Positions 14,380 to 22,584 of a stretch of DNA of 64,000 nucleotides are shown here, one piece after another. The notes under the pieces are model-generated. The model made no database searches. It saw only the letters and a program-made list of their open reading frames with translations, and was not told the DNA's origin. Where the stretch lies: the NCBI GenBank assembly GCA_024401365.1, contig JAKSLE010000012.1, positions 18,892 to 82,891 on the forward strand, in the 5' to 3' direction. The first letter of the stretch is position 1. Each line of letters begins with the position of its first letter. A program made the position numbers and the translations under genes. Source of the DNA: Bacteroidales bacterium. Its GTDB lineage: Bacteria > Bacteroidota > Bacteroidia > Bacteroidales > Marinilabiliaceae.

Positions 14380-15879
14380 ATGATGTTAAACGATATGATA
14401 GCAAATGCATACAGATATATAGTAGCTCTGTTGATTGGGTTGTTTGTCGTGAACAATGCCAATGCTGAGATGGATATGGATACTCTGCGCCTAACGTTGC
14501 AAGATGCCATACTGATGGCGCAGCAGAATTCGCCATCGGCACAGAGCGCACGTCATCAGTATCTGGCGGCATACTGGAACTATCGTTCGTTCAAGGCCAA
14601 TTATCTGCCTTCGGTAAGTATGTCGACATCGCCACGACTAAACAGGGCGATAAATAGTGTGACACAAGGTGACGGTACAAATGTATTTGTGAAGCAGAAT
14701 CAGCTGTTGACTGATGTATCGTTGAGAGTAAATCAGAATATAGCGTTGACAGGCGGCTCGCTCTTTGTGGAGACATCCGTTACGAGGATGGATGAGCTGG
14801 AACGCAACACTAAGTCGTTCAATGCCATGCCAGTGCAGATAGGTTATCAGCAGAGTCTATTCGGGTACAACGACCTGAAGTGGTCGAAGAAGATAGAGCC
14901 ATTGGCCTATCAGCAAGCCAAGAAGGAGTATGCCGAGGCACTAGAGCTAGTGTCGGCACAGGCTTGTGATGTGTTTTTTGACTGGATATCGGCGCAAAGC
15001 AACCTGGAGACGGCGCGACTCAACTATGCGGCAGCAGACACGCTATACCGTATGGCCCAGGGACGTTATGATATAGGCAGCATAAATGAGAGCGACATGC
15101 TGCAACATGAAATAAACAAGCTGAATGAAGAGACCAACTGTATGGATGCTGAGGTGTCGTTACAGAGTGCTACACAGACGCTATGTTACTATCTGGGAAT
15201 ACCAGAAAATAAAAATATTGTGTTGATTCTTCCAGAGGATGTTCCTGACCTTCAAGTTCCACTGGACAAGGCTATGATTCTGGCAATGGAGAATTCTCCT
15301 GAGCCAGACTCATACACCTTGGCGAAGATACAAAGCGAGAGCAACCTGGCCTACGCTAAGTCGGCTGCCGGTATAAGAGCTGATTTGTATGCGAGATTTG
15401 GATTGTCGCAGACGGCGGGCACGCTAAAGCAAAGCTACCAAGATATGGACCAGCAAGAGTATGTGAGTCTGACAGTATCGATACCCTTGCTGGACTGGGG
15501 TAGAGGAAGAGGCTCGGTGAAGGTGGCACGATCGAGACGCGACTTTGCCGAGACGCAAGCTAAGCGCAGTATGCAGGATTTTAGGCAGAGGGTACAGCGA
15601 CTGGTGATGCAGTATAATATGCAAGGTAGGAAGGTGTCGATAGCGCAGCGCACTACAATGCAGGCTAATCAGCGTTACAATGTGGCTAAGCACCTGTACA
15701 TAGTGGGGCGTAACACGATACTGGACCTGAATGCGTCGGTAACCGCCAAGGACCAGGCAAAGCGCAACTACATATACTCGATGAAGACCTACTGGAGTCT
15801 GTACTACACGCTACGCAGTCTGACGGGGTATGACTTCCAATATGAGATGCCGTTGGCGGATCTGCTGCCAACAGAATAA
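14380..15879 (+). CDS. TolC-family outer-membrane efflux protein
   Basis: 499 residues from the first ATG. The signal peptide ends at NNANA, and the mature start DTLRLTLQDAILMAQQNSPSAQ is the standard opening of outer-membrane efflux (OEP) proteins. Two OEP repeats rich in long helices follow, the second starting near VPLDKAMILAMENSPE. It forms the outer-membrane channel for the tripartite pump encoded downstream. It is first gene of a four-gene operon (14380-20303). Start choice: ATGs at 14380, 14383 and 14395 are all possible. The last gives a better signal peptide and a normal leader if the sigma-54-like promoter is right. Confidence 0.92.
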   Translation: MMLNDMIANAYRYIVALLIGLFVVNNANAEMDMDTLRLTLQDAILMAQQNSPSAQSARHQYLAAYWNYRSFKANYLPSVSMSTSPRLNRAINSVTQGDGTNVFVKQNQLLTDVSLRVNQNIALTGGSLFVETSVTRMDELERNTKSFNAMPVQIGYQQSLFGYNDLKWSKKIEPLAYQQAKKEYAEALELVSAQACDVFFDWISAQSNLETARLNYAAADTLYRMAQGRYDIGSINESDMLQHEINKLNEETNCMDAEVSLQSATQTLCYYLGIPENKNIVLILPEDVPDLQVPLDKAMILAMENSPEPDSYTLAKIQSESNLAYAKSAAGIRADLYARFGLSQTAGTLKQSYQDMDQQEYVSLTVSIPLLDWGRGRGSVKVARSRRDFAETQAKRSMQDFRQRVQRLVMQYNMQGRKVSIAQRTTMQANQRYNVAKHLYIVGRNTILDLNASVTAKDQAKRNYIYSMKTYWSLYYTLRSLTGYDFQYEMPLADLLPTE

Positions 15880-15909
15880 AAAAGACGAATACGAAAAAAA
15901 GCAAGATAT

Positions 15910-17160
15910 ATGGACATAAAGATAGAGAAAAGACCCTGGTACATAAGATATAAGTACACCATACTGATGGGTGTAGCGCTATTGGCCCTTGTGGTATATG
16001 CCGTAATACTCTCGCTGGGACCACGCACTATAAAGGTAAATGGGACAGAGGCGCGAGTAGCCGAGGTGAGCAAGACATACTTTATGGAATATGTGGATGC
16101 CGAAGGTGTGGTGAAGCCAATATCGACCATAAGAGTAAATGCACTCGAGAGCGGTACGCTGTCCAAGATAGTGGCAGAAGACGGTGCTATGCTGCGCAAG
16201 GGAGACTCGATACTCTTTCTGGAGAATGTGGAGCTGATGCGTACGATAGATGACGAGAGAGACGAATGGCAGAAGCAATACAACTTGCTGCAAGAACAAA
16301 AGTTGTCGCTGGAGCAAAAGGTGATATCGCTAAGGCAACAGACGCTGGATGCACAATATGAGCTATCGAGACTGGACAAAGACCTGACAATAAACAAAGA
16401 AGAGTTCAGGATGGGCATAGTGACTAAGGCTCAGCTGGAGATGAAAGAGGCAGAGTATACCTACAGGCACCAGAAGGCACAACTACAGCTACAGAGTCTG
16501 CGACACGACTCGACAGCCACAGTAATACGTCAGAAGCTACTAGAGGCCGATTTCCAGCGAGTAGACAAGCGATATGAGAGGAGCAGAGAGAGGATGGAAA
16601 ACATGGTAGTGAGGGCTACGACAGACGGACAATTTAGCTTTGCGGGAGCTACACTGGGTCAGCGTATAATGGCAGGAGAAGCCATAGGCGAGATAAAGGT
16701 GATGACGCAGTACAAGATGAGCATACAACTCAATGAGTACTACATAGACAGAATATCGCTAGGACTACCAGCTAGCATAACCTACCAAGAGCAGAAATTC
16801 GAACTTAAGGTGAGCAGGGTAGTGCCAGAGGTGAAGAATCATGCCTTTGAGGTGGAGCTAGTCTTTGTGGGTGAGATGCCAAGCAACGTGCGACTAGGCA
16901 AGAGCTACAGAGTACAAGTAGAGCTAGGTCAGCAAGAGACAGCCATAGTGATGCCAAGAGGCGACTTCTACTCTACGACTGGTGGTAAGTGGATATTTAA
17001 GCTTACATCGGATGGCAAGAGGGCTGTGAAGGTGCCGGTGACTATAGGACGTCAGAATCCTAAGCAGTATGAGATACTCGACGGTCTAGAGCCAGGAGAC
17101 AAGGTGGTACTAAACGGGTACTCGAATTATGGAGATATAGAAGAACTAAGCATACAATAA
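15910..17160 (+). CDS. Periplasmic adaptor (HlyD/MacA-type membrane fusion protein)
   Basis: 416 residues. A short cytoplasmic start (MDIKIEKRPWYIRYKY) precedes one membrane helix at about 18-36. Next come half of a lipoyl domain, a helical coiled-coil hairpin (about 95-205) and the second lipoyl half (MVVRATTDGQFSFAGATLGQ). Beta-barrel and membrane-proximal domains (GDFYSTTGGKWIFKLTSDGK, LEPGDKVVLNGY) complete it. It would bridge the inner-membrane permease and the TolC-like channel. It lies 30 bases after the channel gene and 27 bases before the ATPase gene. Confidence 0.92.
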   Translation: MDIKIEKRPWYIRYKYTILMGVALLALVVYAVILSLGPRTIKVNGTEARVAEVSKTYFMEYVDAEGVVKPISTIRVNALESGTLSKIVAEDGAMLRKGDSILFLENVELMRTIDDERDEWQKQYNLLQEQKLSLEQKVISLRQQTLDAQYELSRLDKDLTINKEEFRMGIVTKAQLEMKEAEYTYRHQKAQLQLQSLRHDSTATVIRQKLLEADFQRVDKRYERSRERMENMVVRATTDGQFSFAGATLGQRIMAGEAIGEIKVMTQYKMSIQLNEYYIDRISLGLPASITYQEQKFELKVSRVVPEVKNHAFEVELVFVGEMPSNVRLGKSYRVQVELGQQETAIVMPRGDFYSTTGGKWIFKLTSDGKRAVKVPVTIGRQNPKQYEILDGLEPGDKVVLNGYSNYGDIEELSIQ

Positions 17161-17187
17161 CAAACGAAAAAAATAAAATATACAGAT

Positions 17188-17862
17188 ATGATACAGTTAT
17201 CACAGATTCAGAAGATCTTCCGTATGGAAGAGGTAGAGACATGGGCAGTCAACAATGTTGACCTTAACATCAAAGAAGGCGAGTTCGTCGCTATCATGGG
17301 ACCATCAGGTTGCGGTAAGTCGACCTTGCTCAACATACTTGGTCTGCTTGACACGCCAACCAAAGGTGAGTACAAACTACAGGGAGTGGACGTGAGCAAT
17401 ATGAATGAGACCGACAGGACAAAGCTACGCAGAGGCGTGATAGGTTTCGTATTTCAGTCGTTCAACCTTATAGACGAGCTGTCGGTATATGAGAACATCG
17501 AGTTGCCACTGCTCTACATGGGCAAGAGCGCCAAAGAGAGAAAGCAGCTAGTGGAAGAAGCCATGAAGAGGATGAACATAGAGCACAGGCGCGACCACTT
17601 CCCTGCACAACTCTCGGGCGGACAGCAACAGAGAGTAGCCATAGCGCGAGCAGTTGTATCGAGTCCGAAGATAATACTGGCCGACGAGCCAACAGGTAAC
17701 CTCGACTCAAAGAACGGTATAGAGGTGATGAACCTATTGACAGAGCTCAACAAAGAGGGTACTACCATAGTGATGGTAACACACTCGCAGAGAGATGCCG
17801 GGTATGCATCGCGTGTGATAAGACTCTTTGACGGACAGATAGTATCGTCGGTAGAGATGTAG
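17188..17862 (+). CDS. ABC transporter ATP-binding protein, MacB/LolD type
   Basis: 224 residues, a single ATPase domain. Walker A GPSGCGKST is at 38-46, the signature LSGGQQQR is intact, and Walker B is [13 protein letters not shown]. Residues IGFVFQSFNLIDELSVYENIELPLLYMG are typical of the MacB/LolD/FtsE branch that powers FtsX-type permeases. It pairs with the permease 35 bases downstream and possibly also with the lone permease at 6585. Confidence 0.95.
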   Translation: MIQLSQIQKIFRMEEVETWAVNNVDLNIKEGEFVAIMGPSGCGKSTLLNILGLLDTPTKGEYKLQGVDVSNMNETDRTKLRRGVIGFVFQSFNLIDELSVYENIELPLLYMGKSAKERKQLVEEAMKRMNIEHRRDHFPAQLSGGQQQRVAIARAVVSSPKIILADEPTGNLDSKNGIEVMNLLTELNKEGTTIVMVTHSQRDAGYASRVIRLFDGQIVSSVEM

Positions 17863-17897
17863 TTTTTTGAGGTTAGAGGCATAGTCAGAAAAATGAT

Positions 17898-20303
17898 ATG
17901 ATATTACATTACATAAAGATTGCGATTCGCAATTTAAAGAAATACAAAGTACAGACAGCCATCAGTGTCATATCAATGGCAGTGGGAGTCACGCTTATGG
18001 CCGTGATACACTCGATGCTATTGGTAGTACTAGAGGTAAGTTCGCTTGAGAGGAATCCCGACTACAACCAGATACACTGGGTGCAAGGAACTGTATGCCG
18101 TCAGCCAGTGTTTCTGCAGAAGTTGGAAAACAGAGAATTCAAGTCGATACGCGACTACTGCACACTGCCAGACCATACATTTACGATGGAGGTCTACCTA
18201 GAAGACAATGAAGAGCAAGAGAAGTATGTGCGAGGGAGGGTGCTAAGTGTGCCGCAAAAGACGCTCGACTTCTACCACTTCATATCTCCGATAACAGGAG
18301 AGCCATTGAAGAAGCTAGAAGACAATACGGTGATAGTGACCGAGAACTTTGCCATGCAGACATACGGGACACTAGACGTAGTGGGCAGGCAAGTAAGGCT
18401 TTGGGATTACACACAAAAGTGGAATGAGCAAGAAGGAAGATACGATATAATACCCAACGAATGGAAGTCGTTCATCATCTCGGACGTACTCCATACAAAT
18501 ATGAGTGACAACTTCGACGATGCCGACATATACAAGAAACAAGACGACTATCTGTGCCAAATGTACAAGATACTGCTGATACCCAATGAAGGGTGCCAGT
18601 ACCAGCAGCTATGTGACGATATATTGCCACTAGCAGAAGAGCTGCTAGGCACGGAACATGAGACCAGCATAGGCTATCTGCCTTGGAGCTACCACAGCTA
18701 TGAGAACGGTGACAACTGGCAGCCAGATATGTATCATACGATAAAGGCGATATGCTATACGGTGGTAGGGCTCATACTATTAGCGGCATTTTTGGGCTAT
18801 ATAAGGATGCAGACGCAGCTCTTCTGGATAAGGCAGAGAGAGATAGCACTGAGAACCGTAGTAGGCGGGCAGATGAAGTCGCTCTTCGGGCTATTCTTCT
18901 CAGAGATAGGGCTAGTAATGCTATTGACACTCGGTACCTCCCTGCTGATATGCCATATAATGCGCGAGCTGCTATATGAGAGTGCGACGATATTCTTCAA
19001 GAAAGGCGGTATGCTATGGCAGATGAACGACTTTGAGCAATATGCTGTAGTTGTAATTGTGGCATTGACCATATTGAGTATGCTCTTTGTGATGCTAGCG
19101 GTATGGCAGATAAGACAATCGCAGACAGGACTGGCGCTACAGATGAAGCCACAACGCAGTCACGCCATGCGCAGGATAGCCTTAGGCTTCCAGATGATAC
19201 TATCGACGATATTCATAGCATTGTCACTGATGCTATACGACGCAGTACTGGAGAGCATAACACAGGGACAAGAGGGATATAATGTGGAGAAATACAGAGA
19301 GAGCTTTGTATGCTCCATTACAATCGCGGAGACCAACTTCTATGACAAAATGGAGAGATTGAAGAAGATGGACAAAATAGAAGGCGTTGTACCATGGTAT
19401 AGAGACTATTCGAAATATGATATGGAAGAAGAGATACAAGAGTTGAAATACTACTTAATATACACGCAAAAAGACGATGAGCTGGTGAAGTATCTGGATA
19501 TAGAGATAACCCCTGTACCATGCTCGGCCAGCAAAGAGAACACGGTATACGTATCAGAGAAGATGTATGATGCCATCACCAAGGGAGGGACACAAGCTGC
19601 ACCAGCTATAAGGATGTTTAGTTTATATGATTATGAAACAAATCAATTTCTGGAGCCAGAATATGCGTATGTGGCAGGCACCTTCAAGTCGATGCCATCT
19701 GATTCTCCCAATATACAGACAGTGATTTGGAACCGACCATACAATACGGCGACCTATCTTGTCAGTGCCAAGAAAGGCGAGACAGAAAATGTGCGAAAAG
19801 CGCTGACAGAGTTACGCGACGAAGGGTTGGCATCGGTACCGAAAGATCCAGTGCAGCAAGTGAAGAAGGCAAATGACAAGGGAGAAAGGCTGATGTTTGC
19901 GGCAGTATATACTATATTCATACTCACGGTTATCAATATAATAAGCACCTGCTCGTCGCTCTACTCAGCCATATCGCTAGATGTGCGAAGGAGGAAAAAA
20001 GAGGTGCAGCTACGCAAGATAAACGGAGCATTGGCAAGAGATATATTCAAGATATTCTCGAAAGAATATATGATACTGCTGATAGTATGTTTTGTAGCAG
20101 CATTGCCATTGAGCTATATTGCCGGAATAATAGGATCGCAAGCGCTGAATATCAGTCAGAGCAACTTCGAAGATGTAATCTGGATGTTTATCTGGAACTA
20201 TACGAAGGTAGCGGGACTGATAACCATAATAACGGTACTGACAGTAGGCGGCAAGATATGGGGCATAATGCACGTAAAGCCAGTGGAAGCCCTTAAGGAA
20301 TAG
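17898..20303 (+). CDS. FtsX/MacB-type ABC transporter permease
   Basis: 801 residues with the same layout as the protein at 6585. One N-terminal helix comes after MILHYIKIAIRNLKKYKVQT, followed by a MacB_PCD region. Three helices span about 280-415, and a second periplasmic part about 450-670. A last FtsX domain ends in MHVKPVEALKE. It completes a MacAB-TolC-like exporter: substrates are taken from the periplasm and pushed through the TolC channel by mechanotransmission. Its stop lies five bases from the stop of the convergent gene at 20309, with no terminator between. Confidence 0.9.
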   Translation: MILHYIKIAIRNLKKYKVQTAISVISMAVGVTLMAVIHSMLLVVLEVSSLERNPDYNQIHWVQGTVCRQPVFLQKLENREFKSIRDYCTLPDHTFTMEVYLEDNEEQEKYVRGRVLSVPQKTLDFYHFISPITGEPLKKLEDNTVIVTENFAMQTYGTLDVVGRQVRLWDYTQKWNEQEGRYDIIPNEWKSFIISDVLHTNMSDNFDDADIYKKQDDYLCQMYKILLIPNEGCQYQQLCDDILPLAEELLGTEHETSIGYLPWSYHSYENGDNWQPDMYHTIKAICYTVVGLILLAAFLGYIRMQTQLFWIRQREIALRTVVGGQMKSLFGLFFSEIGLVMLLTLGTSLLICHIMRELLYESATIFFKKGGMLWQMNDFEQYAVVVIVALTILSMLFVMLAVWQIRQSQTGLALQMKPQRSHAMRRIALGFQMILSTIFIALSLMLYDAVLESITQGQEGYNVEKYRESFVCSITIAETNFYDKMERLKKMDKIEGVVPWYRDYSKYDMEEEIQELKYYLIYTQKDDELVKYLDIEITPVPCSASKENTVYVSEKMYDAITKGGTQAAPAIRMFSLYDYETNQFLEPEYAYVAGTFKSMPSDSPNIQTVIWNRPYNTATYLVSAKKGETENVRKALTELRDEGLASVPKDPVQQVKKANDKGERLMFAAVYTIFILTVINIISTCSSLYSAISLDVRRRKKEVQLRKINGALARDIFKIFSKEYMILLIVCFVAALPLSYIAGIIGSQALNISQSNFEDVIWMFIWNYTKVAGLITIITVLTVGGKIWGIMHVKPVEALKE

Positions 20304-20308
20304 GTGTA

Positions 20309-21334
20309 TTAATGATTGGTAAGCTCGCGATGATAGTTGACATGAACAGCCTCGCAACCACCCGACATATTAGGGATGAGCGTAAAAGTAGTCTGCTGCA
20401 AGGCCTTCTTACTGGCTTGGGTCTTGTAATGGAGGACGGTAGTATCGGAAAGCATTTCGACGCTCCATGAGGCATCGTTGTAGCAACAATCTTTCATAGC
20501 TATTATATCCTCCTCGTCGAACGGTTCGTCGAGGAGGATTATTTCTTCTCCCTCGACCTTGTCCCACACATAGCGGTTGTATCTGTACAGAGAGGTATGG
20601 GGAGGAACTGAGCCGTAGATATACTTTATATCGCCTATATGGGCAGGGTCGGTCTGGTTGGTATATTCGCCATAAGAGACTATGAAACCAGCATCGTAGA
20701 GGTCGACAGAAGCCGCAGAATAGGAGCGGCATCCATCGGTCTCGGTATATTCGCTAGCCAGATACAGGGGGTGTTTTCTGCTATCGTGTGTAGTATGCAT
20801 ATTCTTGGAGTAGAGCTGTTTGACCAGTCCCACGTTGTATCTATACTCCGGCACGTCGAAAGGCTTAGTGAATCGGAAGCGAGCTGTGGTAATAGTAGGC
20901 TCGCTGTCGCTCTTTACAACATAGACCGTATCCATTTCGAAAGGAGGAAGGAAGCTGATATCCAGTATTCGAGCCAGTGCCTTCTCGTTGCGATATTTGA
21001 AGCCCTTGACGAGCTTCTCGTAGGGGGTATCCTTGATGAAGAAATGGAGGCATACTACGGGGACGATGATGACGGTGTGAGCCAGTGCTATAAGCCACTT
21101 ATTGTACTTAGCTACCGACATGTAGTGCAGTAATCCGCCTATTAAGAGGTAGATAGAGCTAGCATTGCCTACGGATTCGGTATTAGGTAGCAACTCGTGA
21201 AGGATAGCGGCGATGCCCACGATGAGCATAAGCATGGTGCGGACGCTAGTGTGGGGCCTTCGGGTGTAAGCGAAGTAGACCCACAGAAGCATCATTGCGA
21301 TGTCTGCTATAATGTATGCCCAGGTGGATGACAT
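20309..21334 (-). CDS. Unknown membrane protein, co-oriented with dnaN
   Basis: 341 residues, not recognised. The first ~115 residues hold four hydrophobic helices (starts near 4, 33, 58 and 84). About 220 residues of soluble sequence follow, beginning with TPYEKLVKGFKYRNEKALARILD. The soluble part alternates beta-rich and charged stretches and has no motif I can name. It starts 7 bases after dnaN ends and probably shares its mRNA. Whether it has anything to do with replication is unknown. Confidence 0.7.
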   Translation of the reverse strand: MSSTWAYIIADIAMMLLWVYFAYTRRPHTSVRTMLMLIVGIAAILHELLPNTESVGNASSIYLLIGGLLHYMSVAKYNKWLIALAHTVIIVPVVCLHFFIKDTPYEKLVKGFKYRNEKALARILDISFLPPFEMDTVYVVKSDSEPTITTARFRFTKPFDVPEYRYNVGLVKQLYSKNMHTTHDSRKHPLYLASEYTETDGCRSYSAASVDLYDAGFIVSYGEYTNQTDPAHIGDIKYIYGSVPPHTSLYRYNRYVWDKVEGEEIILLDEPFDEEDIIAMKDCCYNDASWSVEMLSDTTVLHYKTQASKKALQQTTFTLIPNMSGGCEAVHVNYHRELTNH

Positions 21335-21341
21335 GCGAGTG

Positions 21342-22463
21342 TTATACCTTCATTGGCATGAGGAGCATAACCTCGTCTTCGCCGTCGCGCTTAAGAGCTG
21401 GAGCGAAGAGTGCAGAGCGGACAGGGTCGGCGAGAGAGATCTCGAGTTCCTGACACTCCATGTTGTTGAGGATATCGGCGAAGAAAGCGCCCTTGAAGCC
21501 GATAGTCATATCATTGCCATCGAAATCGCAAGGGAGAGTCTCGTTGGCCTTGCAAGAGAGATCGAGGTCCTGCGAAGATACGCGAACAGAGTTGGACGAT
21601 ATATCGAGGCGGAGCAACTTAGTGTTGTCCGAGAACAACGATACGCGGCTGACTGCGTTGGCGAGATCCTGGCGATTGATAGTCATCTTGTAAGGGTTGC
21701 CGTTGGCAGGGATTACGCTCTTGTAAGCAGGGAAGACGCCCTCTGGCTGAGTACAAGTCATAGTGTACAAAGGCATCTGGAATACGATACGCTTGCGGTC
21801 GAACGATATGTTGATAGAAGTATCGACCTTATCGAGTACACCCTTAACCAAAGCGGCTGGTCGCTTGTTGAGAATGAACGAAGCTGTGATGCCAGGCTGT
21901 ACGTCGGTACGGCTATATCGTACGAGGCGGTGAGAGTCGGTAGCTACGATAGTGAGCAAAGTAGGCTCGATATCGAAGAAAATACCATTCATTGCAGGGC
22001 GGAGGGAATCGCTGGCTGTAGCGAAAGCAGCGCGTGAGATGCCTATGAGCAAGCTCTGCGAAGAGATGGTGAAGTTGGACGTCTCATTAGCGTCGAGAGT
22101 AGGAACGACAGGCCACTCGTCGGCTGACTCGCCAGCCTGAGTGCTGGTACCCATCATAGTAGATATCTGTATTGAATGAGTGTCGTCGTTGATAGCTATT
22201 TCGATAGGTTGCTCTGGGAGTTTCTTGAGGTAGTCCATAAGCTTACCGCCAGGGACTACGGCGCGGGAATCGCTCTCGGACTCCATAACAGAGAGCTCTG
22301 TCTGCATGATAACGTCGGAAGAACCGGCTGTGATGAATAGGCTGTCGCCCTTAGTTTCGAAAAGGAAATGGCCCCATACAGGTACAGCAGGCTTGCTTTC
22401 GATGACGCGGCCGAGCACTGAGAGACGGCGGTCGAGGTCACCACTAGACACTTTGAATTTCAT
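21342..22463 (-). CDS. dnaN: DNA polymerase III sliding clamp (beta subunit)
   Basis: 373 residues. The N-terminus KFKVSSGDLDRRLSVLGRVI, the middle FTISSQSLLIGISRAAFATASDSLRPAMNG and the C-terminus EVMLLMPMKV are those of the ring-shaped clamp that holds replicative polymerase on DNA. Three clamp domains of about 125 residues each fit the length. The partner subunit gene holA lies at 25446. Its -7 element is TATCTTTG on the minus strand at 22505-22512. Confidence 0.96.
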   Translation of the reverse strand: MKFKVSSGDLDRRLSVLGRVIESKPAVPVWGHFLFETKGDSLFITAGSSDVIMQTELSVMESESDSRAVVPGGKLMDYLKKLPEQPIEIAINDDTHSIQISTMMGTSTQAGESADEWPVVPTLDANETSNFTISSQSLLIGISRAAFATASDSLRPAMNGIFFDIEPTLLTIVATDSHRLVRYSRTDVQPGITASFILNKRPAALVKGVLDKVDTSINISFDRKRIVFQMPLYTMTCTQPEGVFPAYKSVIPANGNPYKMTINRQDLANAVSRVSLFSDNTKLLRLDISSNSVRVSSQDLDLSCKANETLPCDFDGNDMTIGFKGAFFADILNNMECQELEISLADPVRSALFAPALKRDGEDEVMLLMPMKV

Positions 22464-22504
22464 ATATATTTGATTTGTTATATTATTTACTCTTTATATA
22501 CACG

Positions 22505-22512
22505 CAAAGATA
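22505..22512 (-). promoter_or_regulatory. -7 element of the dnaN promoter
   Basis: TATCTTTG on the minus strand, an exact TAnnTTTG, 42 bases before the ATG at 22463. It is divergent from the fbp promoter 32 bases away. Confidence 0.65.
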
Positions 22513-22543
22513 CGGAAAAATACTCAGTGAACCAAAAAAACAC

Positions 22544-22551
22544 TATATTTG
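22544..22551 (+). promoter_or_regulatory. -7 element of the fbp promoter
   Basis: TATATTTG, an exact TAnnTTTG. It overlaps the in-frame TTG at 22549, so translation must begin downstream, at the ATG at 22585. Confidence 0.65.
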
Positions 22552-22584
22552 CTTTCTATAAGTTTTGAAGAATTTGAGAAGGAT

